Part shown: positions 20,944 to 28,074 of the stretch, piece by piece | Layout: the number at the start of each line of letters is the position of its first letter | Position numbering within the stretch: the first letter of the stretch is position 1 | Assembly: GCA_021401465.1 (NCBI GenBank) | Contig: JADDMT010000241.1 | Span: 1-28,074, forward strand | Origin: Teratosphaeria epicoccoides | Lineage: Eukaryota; Ascomycota; Dothideomycetes; Mycosphaerellales; Teratosphaeriaceae | DNA length: 28,074 nt | Direction of reading: 5' to 3' | Position numbers and translations under genes: made by a program | Notes under the pieces: generated by a model | Databases searched by the model: none | What the model was told of the DNA's origin: nothing | What the model saw: the letters and a program-made list of their open reading frames with translations, nothing else

Positions 20944-22538
20944 ATGTCTGCGGTCTAAACTAGAGCTTCTTCTTCTTTAATCAATTAATCAAGATCAATT
21001 AACCTATCTTAGCTAGAATAGCTTATGTGCTACAGACTAAGTTTGACGCTACTCGCTCTGCCCGCGATTGTCGCTTATGTCGACAATGCCTTGACAACCT
21101 TAGTAGCCAAGCTGCATATATCTCTCCTCCGCGTGTTAGTAAGGCGTCCCCTACCTGCGAAGTATGCATGACTTATACTAACCGAAGCGTAGCCGAGATC
21201 TACGTTAGCGGATTTAATAAGGGTAGTGTCTACCGCAATTATGTTAACTATAATAGCAAGCATCAAAAATGCTAAGACCTCCCTGAAGAGGTGTATAGTA
21301 AGTATAACTAGCTCTGCTGTAACATCGATGACTTCTAGAGTACGCGTAACAAGGGGGTTACTAAAGGCACTCTGACTATAAACAGGCTATAGGCTAAGTA
21401 CTACGAAGCACTTGCCTACCTGCTTAGCGCCCTCTCGTGCTTTACTGTAACTGCTAACTATTCTTATAGCGGTGTTCGCTTCGACTCTCTACTAATAGGC
21501 GAAAACGTTTGTCTAGGTCTAATTGCAGACTTAGTCTAGAAGATCTTAAAGGTGCTAACCGTTAGGGTCAAGACCTTCGCTATAGTACGTATATAGTATA
21601 GGTACCCTCTAAGTATAAATGCTGACTTTCTCTGCTAGGCTAACGTTAGCGTCGAGAAATATCCGGCTAGCCGTTAGCGTTAGCAACTCGGGGCCCTTGC
21701 CTCTATTAACGATGACTTCGAGACGCGGATAATCCGCAAGAAGGTTATCAAGCAATTCACTGTTCCTGCTACTAAGGCTACCCCCTAGCGCCGTACTAAG
21801 AGGCAGCCTGCCTCTAAGCTAGTCCTAAGGACTAAGCCGTAAGTTACTCGCTTAAATCCTGTCGCGTACGTATAGCTAACACATTGTAGCGCCGCCGCCT
21901 ACGCTGCCTTGACGCTACTGTCTAAGAAGAAGAAGAAGGCTAGGGCCGAAATTAAGGTTAGCAACGAGGAAGCCGAACCTTCCCCGCTTACGATCCGCAC
22001 TACGTCTGTCAAGACGCTAAGGCACAAGCCTCTAGGCTAGATCTTTAAGGATGAGGAGGATAACGACGTCTAGGATACCTTTAGTCCTAACATGATCCCT
22101 TCACGCTATAGTGTCACTATACTAGTTACGCCTAAGGGGGACACCGAGTCTAATGATGTAGTCGACACTCGTGTTAAGAAGCGCAAGATGATCTCGAGGG
22201 CTAAGCGCGACAGCTGCAAGCGCGCCTAAGTCTCTTCGCCTTCTAATGCTAAGGATGAGGTAGTCGTCGCAACTAGGCGCAGTAAGAGTGTCGCTAGCTC
22301 TCTAGCCACGATAGGCTCTGAAGACGAGCTCCCTCGCAACCTACTAAAGAAGAAGATGCCGGCCTCTCTTCGTGGCGTTGCTACCCCCGTTACTCATAGT
22401 CGCTTCGGGGTGTTTAGTAGACCCTGTGTAGGTAGGTAGTCCCTAGCGGACCGTAACAAGAAAGACTCTCCTGCTTTAGGTTCGGTCAGGAAGCCCCTAA
22501 TTAGTAGTTACTAAGCATTAGCTACAAAGCTAATCTAA
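20944..22538 (+). pseudogene. Extra antisense ORF of element C, Cys-motif protein, frameshifted and RIP-damaged
   Basis: This is the copy of the 531-aa ORF of element A. It is one base shorter: GGTT in A is GGT here near 20954, which shifts the frame after four codons. From 20961 on, the frame matches A. Motifs seen: DCRLCRQC (about residue 51), CEVC (about 84), the lysine run SKKKKKARAE (about 325) and VKKRKMISRAKRD (about 408). Several residues that are Cys in A are Arg here (CGC versus TGC), so the ancestral cluster is best read from both copies: CxxCxxC is common to both. The stop is taken at 22536-22538, where A has TGA; the earlier TAA at 22512 may be a mutated Gln codon. Confidence 0.7.
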
Positions 22539-22654
22539 GCATGTCTCTTGTTCTTCTTAGGTTTTTTCTAGGTATGCCTTTAGGCATCAATGATGTATAA
22601 GTAGGGCGTTTGCTTCTCGTTATTACTTCGCGCGTTATGCGCTATATACACATG

Positions 22655-23339
22655 TTAAGAATTCTGCTCCGAAACTCTCATCTTCCTATAAATCGACCTT
22701 CTTAAGCCCTGCTTACGCCTCCTCCGCTCTTTGAACTTGCGAATAGCTTCCGGAGCGTTCTTGTAGTCTTCGGCCAGAACCTATTATGTGTACTTAGGTA
22801 GGTATCCTTTCTACTTTACTAGATAGTATATTGCGCCTTTACGCCGCATACTGTCCTTAATACCCTCGACTTCCTACTCTTCGTTCTCTTCTACTACTAG
22901 CATCGGGTCTATAGGCTCTTCGCCCTCACGCTATACCTATGGTTTAAGTAGAGATACGTAGAAGACGTCATGCACACAATACGACAATAGCAACAATAGC
23001 TAGTATACCTACGAGCCTATTGCGTCGCGTATCCGGAAGGGTCCGGGGAACCTTGGCGTCATCTTCTTGCTTAGAAGTTTCAGCTTAAGATTCTTTGTCG
23101 ACAGTAATACCTTCATACTAACTACGTACTACATCAGTTTAGCATAGGCGTTATTATGTTTAATCTAGGATTCTGAGGCCTTTTTCTAGTGTTCTATTAG
23201 CACTGAATGTACCTCGCGTATACGCCGCGCTAATTCTGCGGCAGCTAGCACCCTCTCCTTAGAAGACTCGTCCTAAGGCGGTTCTAGGTGTATTTCTAGA
23301 TCAAAGCTATAAAGAATCTGAAATGGCGACATGCGCATA
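22655..23339 (-). pseudogene. Pol 3' end of element C (integrase C-terminus and chromodomain)
   Basis: The minus strand matches element A 16723-17407: end of the integrase core, integrase C-terminal region, chromodomain and basic tail, ending at TAA 22655-22657. The left part of pol is separated by the insertion of B at 23339 and must lie beyond the window. Fewer stops than in A: for example CAG is kept in the ATTTCAGATT stretch near 23320 (minus strand), where A has TAG. Confidence 0.85.
23335..23339. repeat. Left target-site duplication of element B (GCATA)
   Basis: These are the last five bases of element C pol before the LTR of B. The uninterrupted sequence in B itself has the same bases (TATGC on its plus strand, 28029-28033). 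The right copy lies outside the window. Confidence 0.6.
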
Positions 23340-23699
23340 TGATACGGTTGATACTAGGGGACCATTTGAACCGCATGGGTTCTAATGGCCGCCCTTAGCA
23401 TGCAGTGACCCTGCCACATATGGCAAGGGGGTCCTTCGTACATACGTTAGCTTGTATGTCGTCCGAGTGGGATCAGTTGTCGACGTAGGACGCCCCCATG
23501 TCGCTAACCCTACGGTACCCCTACGGGGTTAGGCTCGGACATGCTTTCCCTAATTAAGGAGCGTCAGGGGTTATAAGCACCCTTAGCGCTACCTCTGCGA
23601 TAAGCAGAAAGCAGCGCTGTCTTGTACCTACTAAAAGGTCGGATTACTCTGTCACACTGCGAGATATTTTCATATCATATAGCACATACATCTATATTA
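23340..23699 (+). repeat. 5' LTR of element B, 360 bp
   Basis: It starts TGATACGGTTGATACTAG and ends CATCTATATTA. Both ends are fixed by comparison with the LTR of C, which has the same length, and by the C/B junction. The last dinucleotide TA is probably a mutated CA. It holds a G/C-rich middle (about 23440-23560) and an AT-rich end (about 23660-23699) that may contain the start of transcription. Confidence 0.95.
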
Positions 23700-23748
23700 G
23701 TTCTGCTTTCTCCCCCCTGCTTTGCAGTCTAGCAGAGAATACTACGAT
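23700..23748 (+). other. Leader and primer-binding region of element B
   Basis: A 49-bp pyrimidine-rich leader (GTTCTGCTTTCTCCCCCCTG onward) links the LTR to the gag ATG. The primer site should be at its start, but I cannot match it to a tRNA. TCTGCTTT / AGCAGAG words could form a short hairpin. Confidence 0.4.
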
Positions 23749-26700
23749 ATGTCTAGAGCACCACGAACTCGCAACTAACGCGCAGCGAGCGCCATCCCGA
23801 GCGCCCGCAATGGCGAAGCTAGCCTAAGTAACTAGCCCGCAGAAGTAACCGCTACAAGCGACACTACATCGAGCGACGGTTCCGCTAGAGGACAATTACG
23901 CGGCGGACTAGGCAATAGACCCCCCGCACAGGGACCGCAGCTAACCCCGACTATCGACCTGGCCCTTGTAGCCATGATTGTCGATCAGGTCGCGAACCGC
24001 CTTGCGAACTAGAGCTAGAGCCGCACCGCTCCTAGCAGCGACAACGGCGAGGACGACGAAGACGTCGCCATAAGTAGTACTAACGAACTGGCGGACGAAG
24101 AAATCCAGCGAGATTTCACGCCAGGGACCCGCGAAGACAACTTATTAGGAGGCGTAGACTCTCCGCGTGTGCCCGCGAACTTGGTGCCTGAATTCGGGGC
24201 CATAGTAGGCTAACTAGGAGGTAGTCGTAACGCACGCAACCCGAAGCCGTTCAAGGGAGACACCTTGAAGGAGGCTCGAACTTTCTTGCAGGCGTGTGAG
24301 GCAGTTTTCGTGCTTAACCTACGCGGATATTCCACAGAGGGCGAACGAGTCGCCTTCAGTGTAATGTAGCTCGAAGAGGATAAGGAACCTCGCAACAATT
24401 AGCATGAGCGGTATGACCTTATGCGGGTCTATGACAGAACGTATACGTAGGCGGACTTTCGCTAGTTCTGTGTCGACTAGGTCGAGGATCTAGGGAATCG
24501 CGCCCTTACCGTGTCTGTCGAGTACGAGAAGGCTAAGCAGGGGAAGGGACAAACAACCTCTAGCTTCGCAACCTACCTCGCCACGCTCGAGAGACAGATG
24601 CTACCCTATACTAAGACGCAACGCGTGCGGCACTTGCTCGTCAAACTTAATGACGATCTTCAGAACACAATCATGACTTTTCATGAACTTCCGACAACTC
24701 GGCAAGACCTCGTGTCCCTTGCGACACGTATGGAAATCACCTTGAAGCGAAATGGAAAATCGGGCAGTAAGGACAATAAGCGTCTAAGCCCTGAGGACCC
24801 CCCGAAGGGCCGCTATTACAAGCGCCCTAGGGGCCACGTCTAACGCGGTAGTTCATTCCGGAGGAGTAAGCCCTCCGAGCCAAAAGACAGTAGCAAGAAG
24901 CCTCCGAGTAGCTGCCACATCTGTGGAGCGAGGGACTACTAGGCGGCTCGCTGTCCTAAACGAAGTGATAGGAAGAAGGTAAGCAAGGTGTCTGAAACCT
25001 CCCCGGAGGGGAGGCGAAAGAAGGACAAGCCTAAGACAACCGAATGGCTACCGCGGGTATCCAAGCTGTCTGTCACTAATAGTGTAGACTTGTGGCCTGC
25101 GCGGCGCCTATCCGGCGCGGTCCGAGTTAATGGCTCGCTCGAGCTAGTAGACTGTATGTTAGATGACCTTGCGGAGGTTAACGTGATACCCTAGAGGGTA
25201 ATCGTACGGCTCGGTTTGAAGCCGATCCTAGGAGCCCTGCTGCCTACCATGAAGTCTTTTCGGGGCGAAGGCGCAGCGGCTCGAGGCGCGTATAACGTGC
25301 GCCTCTAACTCGCGGACTCCTCGGGAGAAGTGCGCGAGACTAACGAAGTCTTCTACGCCGAAGACGTTCCTGATAAGGAGCTCCTGCTCGGCCGCCCTTA
25401 GCGCCACAAGCAGGGAGTCGTTGTTAATGGAGCTACTAACAACTAGTTCTACGGCTCCATAGGCGAAGTTCCTGCGGTGCGGATGCGTGACGCACATAGC
25501 TTCTACAGGGACATGAAGAAGGTCTAATGCGTGTATGCGGTCCGCATACGGAACGTCAAGGAAAACGTTACCCTTCTGCCTAAGTTAGAGGAATACGCCG
25601 ATATTTTCGACGCAGAGGCTGCGGCCTATGCCCGGGCCCTAGACGCGGAACATGCGATTAACCTTAAGGAGGGTTATAATCCTCCGCATCGACCTCTGTA
25701 CCCTATGTCGGAATCGCAGCTCGAAACACTTCGAGACTACCTCTACAAGGCGCAAAGGAACGCGTGGATCCGACGAAGCGACAGCGAGGCTAGAGCGTTA
25801 GTTATGTTCGTCCCGAAGAAGGACAACACGCTCCGCCTATGCGTTAACTATAGGGGCCTTAACGCGGTGACCTAGAAGAACCGCTGCCCCCTACTACTTA
25901 TTAGCGAGACGCTTGACCGCCTTGGTCGCGCCGCTATCTTCTCGTCTATCGACTTGAAGGACGCCTACTACCAGATACTAATCCGAAAGGGCGACGAGTA
26001 GAAGACCGCATTCTAAACGCGGTACGGACACTTCGAGTATACAGTGATGCTGTTTAGCTTGACTAACGCACTAGCGACGTTCTAAGCGTATATTAACCAG
26101 GCCCTAGCCGGCCTCGTTGACACCTGCTACGTAGTATATTTAGACGATATACTAGTCTATTCCGACTTAAAGGAGGAGCATATTCGGCATCTAAGTATGG
26201 TGCTCGAACGGCTCCGCAAGTTCGCTCTATACGCGAACCTAAAGAAGTGCTCATTCCTGACAGATAGGATTAAGTTTCTCGGATACATTGTCTCTACGGA
26301 AGGAGTCATCATAGATGACCGAAGGGTGTCCGTAATCGCGGAGTAGCTGCGGCTAACTACCCTCCGAGAAGTGCAGGTGTTCCTAGGATTTACTAACTTC
26401 TACCGCAGATTCATACGATCTTACTTGAAGATCGTGGCTCCCCTCACGGCCCTCGCAAAGGGCGCGGTTCAAGGAAAAAAGCTAGGGAAAGTGCCTTAGG
26501 AGGAGGCTTAGAGCAAGGCCTTCTCTGAACTCAAAGCAGCTTTTTAAACTGCGCCTATACTTCGGCACTTTGACCCCGCTACGAAGATCTGGATAGAGAC
26601 CGATGCTTCAAAATTCGCAATAGCCGCAATTATATCGCAGCTCTAGTCGCACGAAGGCAGTGCGTAATAGTACCTGATTGCCTTCTAGTCGCGGAAGATG

Positions 26701-28074
26701 CAGGGCGCTAAGCTTAACTATGAGACTCACGACTAAGAGCTTTTAGCTATTATTGACAGCTTCAAGGAGTACCGACACTACCTCGAAGGCGTAGCGCACC
26801 CTATTAAGGTACTCACTGACCATAACAACCTTCGCGGCTTCATAGGCGTGAAGCAGCTAAGTGGTCGGCAAGCAAGGTAGGCGACTTTCCTCGCTAGCTT
26901 TGACTTCGTTATCTAGCATCGTTCTGGAAAGACGAATCCGGCTGACGGTCCTTCGCGACGACCAGACTACGACACTAGGGAAGAGGGTAACTGACAGCTT
27001 CTCCCTACGCTGCAAACGAAGCTTGTAGTTTAGGGCGGCGATCCGTCGTTAGCTCCTCTTGTAGGTCGACTGCGGGTCCAATGGGGCCTCATGGCCTCCG
27101 CTAGTGACGAACCCTCCTATCCGGCAGTTATGGCGACTATGTCTAGCTCGATCCGTGCGGTAGTTAACCGGCTTACATGTAGTGAGCATGCGATGTCTAA
27201 AGAACCCTTTAAAGAAGTCTCGAGACTTATTTAGCAGTTACAAGAGCGAGAACCGGAGTTGATTAATAAGGGTGTAGCCCTCTAGGACACCGCAGGCAGT
27301 CCGAAGTACTAGACCAAGTCAGGCGACTTGTAGTACTTTGACAATAGGCTCTACGTACCCGCTAACCGCGTACTCCGTTCGCAGCTCCTCTATATTCATC
27401 ATGACGATAAACTCGCGGGCCATTTTGGCGTAGAGAAGACGAACGCACTTCTCGGACGCAAATACTAGTAGCCTACGCTAGAACAGGATGTCTCTGACTA
27501 TGTCAAATCCTGCTAGACGTGCTAGATTAGCAAATCTCGGCGCTATCGCCCCTACGGCGATGCTTAGGCGCTCCTACTACTAGAGAGACTATGGCAAGAC
27601 TTGACCATGGATTTCATTACTGATTTGCTGCTAGCAAAGTAGAAAGGCGATGTAGTTGATGCTGTCCTTGTAGTAGTCGACTGATACTCGAAGATGAATA
27701 TCTTCATCCTATGTACGAAAAAGTGCACAAGTGGCGAGCTTGCGCGGCTACTTCGCGACGAAGTCATATAGCGCTTTAGTGTCCCCCGAAGTATCCTATC
27801 GGATCGAGGTTCTGTCTTTACTAGTAAATACTAGCAAGAATTTGTGTTTGAAGCGCGTGTTAAGCACCGCCTAAGTATAGCATTCCATCCACAGACTAAT
27901 AGTTAGACTAAACGTATGAACTAGACTCTTAAGTAGTACCTTCGGTACTACTACGCTAAGAACTAGGATGCCTAGGCCGACGCAATTCCTATGGCGGAAT
28001 TTGCAGTTAATAACAGCGTGCATGCTGCTATGCGCATGTCGCCATTTCAGATTCTCTATAGCTTTGATCCGGAA
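23749..28074 (+). pseudogene. Gag-Pol polyprotein of element B, one frame, RIP-damaged, open at the right edge
   Basis: From ATG 23749 a single frame of 1,442 codons reaches the window edge without a frameshift, so gag and pol are fused in frame. Gag contains PKPFKGDTLKEARTFLQACE (about residue 165) and a zinc knuckle at 24913-24954 whose His is TAC (Tyr). The protease region reads MLDDLAEVNVIP near 25156, lacking a clear D-S/T-G. Reverse transcriptase has YLDD (26137-26148), and the connection has FLGFTNFYRRF. RNase H shows ETDASKFA and DHNNLRGF. Integrase has a zinc-binding HH...CxxC, Asp codons at 27610 and 27802, and Lys at 27910 in place of the catalytic Glu. Stops fall at Gln/Trp sites. 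It would have encoded the particle protein and enzymes for retrotransposition; it cannot now be read through. Confidence 0.9.

Larger units (their letters stand above)
19861..23339 (-). mobile_element. Element C: second copy of the A/B family, inverted, cut by element B
   Basis: On the minus strand this reads pol 3' end (from 23339), extra ORF (opposite strand), noncoding tail, polypurine tract and a complete 360-bp 3' LTR. Its 5' part should continue beyond the right edge after element B. It joins A at base 15 of A's 3' LTR. GCATA at 23335-23339 is the left target duplication of B. Confidence 0.9.
20206..23339 (-). repeat. Right arm of the 3.1-kb inverted repeat (element C)
   Basis: Reverse complement of 16723-19860. 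Base differences between the arms are mainly transitions, plus a few single-base indels such as a one-T deletion near 20954. Confidence 0.9.
23340..28074 (+). mobile_element. Element B: Ty3/gypsy retrotransposon of the A/C family, 5' LTR to integrase
   Basis: A 360-bp LTR is followed by a 49-bp leader and one continuous gag-pol frame to the window edge. It is the least mutated copy of its family here. It lies inside element C with opposite orientation, so it is the later arrival of the two. Its chromodomain, extra ORF and 3' LTR would follow beyond 28074. Confidence 0.95.

Noticed and set aside
21075..21266. Minus-strand ORF of 63 codons
   Set aside because: It is antisense to the extra ORF of C, which is conserved in A over its whole length.
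16723..23339. A DNA transposon with 3-kb terminal inverted repeats
   Set aside because: The arms carry integrase and chromodomain sequence, polypurine tracts and LTR starts, and the loop is one complete 360-bp LTR. Two LTR elements tail to tail explain the structure, with no transposase.
24015..24398. Two minus-strand ORFs of 62 codons
   Set aside because: They are antisense to the gag domain of B, whose frame is continuous with pol.
25228..25497. Minus-strand ORF of 89 codons
   Set aside because: It is opposite the protease-RT linker of B, inside the continuous gag-pol frame. The frame is a shadow.
23749..28074. Recoded TAG as a sense codon, suggested by very frequent in-frame TAG in otherwise clear protein frames
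   Set aside because: TAG falls at both Gln positions (KTAF*TRYGH-type sites and ATF*AYIN with TAA) and Trp positions (E*KTAF). One reassigned codon cannot mean both. Copies keep CAG where their partner has TAG. RIP explains all cases.

Overview
The window is a heterochromatic block from a filamentous fungus, most likely an ascomycete (inference). It consists entirely of nested Ty3/gypsy LTR retrotransposons that carry chromodomains. I see no host gene, rRNA, tRNA or CRISPR array. Every long reading frame is broken by TAG, TAA or TGA at sites where family alignment expects Gln or Trp (and perhaps Arg for TGA), and codons for conserved residues are changed by C-to-T or G-to-A. This is the signature of repeat-induced point mutation (RIP) or a similar process. 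The two best-matched copies align over 2,618 bp with equal length, so base substitution rather than deletion has done most of the damage.

Layout, left to right. (1) 1-6596: element D, minus strand. Its 5' LTR is at 6461-6596, its gag-pol relic runs 6405 to about 1499, and an extra plus-strand ORF lies at 567-1265; its 3' LTR is outside the window. (2) 6597-9218 and 16714-19860: element A, plus strand, split by E. (3) 9219-16713: element E, a second family on the minus strand, with two 484-bp LTRs and a 5-bp target duplication (GCATG). A solo LTR of E's own family (12534-13017, duplication GCGTA) sits inside it in the opposite direction. (4) 19861-23339: element C, same family as A but on the minus strand, inserted 15 bp into A's 3' LTR. 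A and C therefore meet tail to tail and form a 3.1-kb inverted repeat. (5) 23340-28074: element B, same family, plus strand, inserted in C's pol. Its 360-bp 5' LTR and one uninterrupted gag-pol frame of 1,442 codons run off the right edge.

Insertion order: A came first; D, E and C each inserted into A (their relative order is not resolved); the solo-LTR element then entered E, and B entered C. B carries fewer mutations than A, as expected for a later arrival.

The most interesting feature is shared by all three families (A/B/C, D and E). Each carries an additional ORF between pol and the 3' LTR, on the strand opposite gag-pol and converging on it. The A/C and E products contain clear clustered CxxC-type cysteines followed by charged regions; the D product is basic with a weaker Cys cluster. 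In A, C and D the ORF has its own TATA box. These proteins are not retroviral core proteins and I cannot assign them a function.
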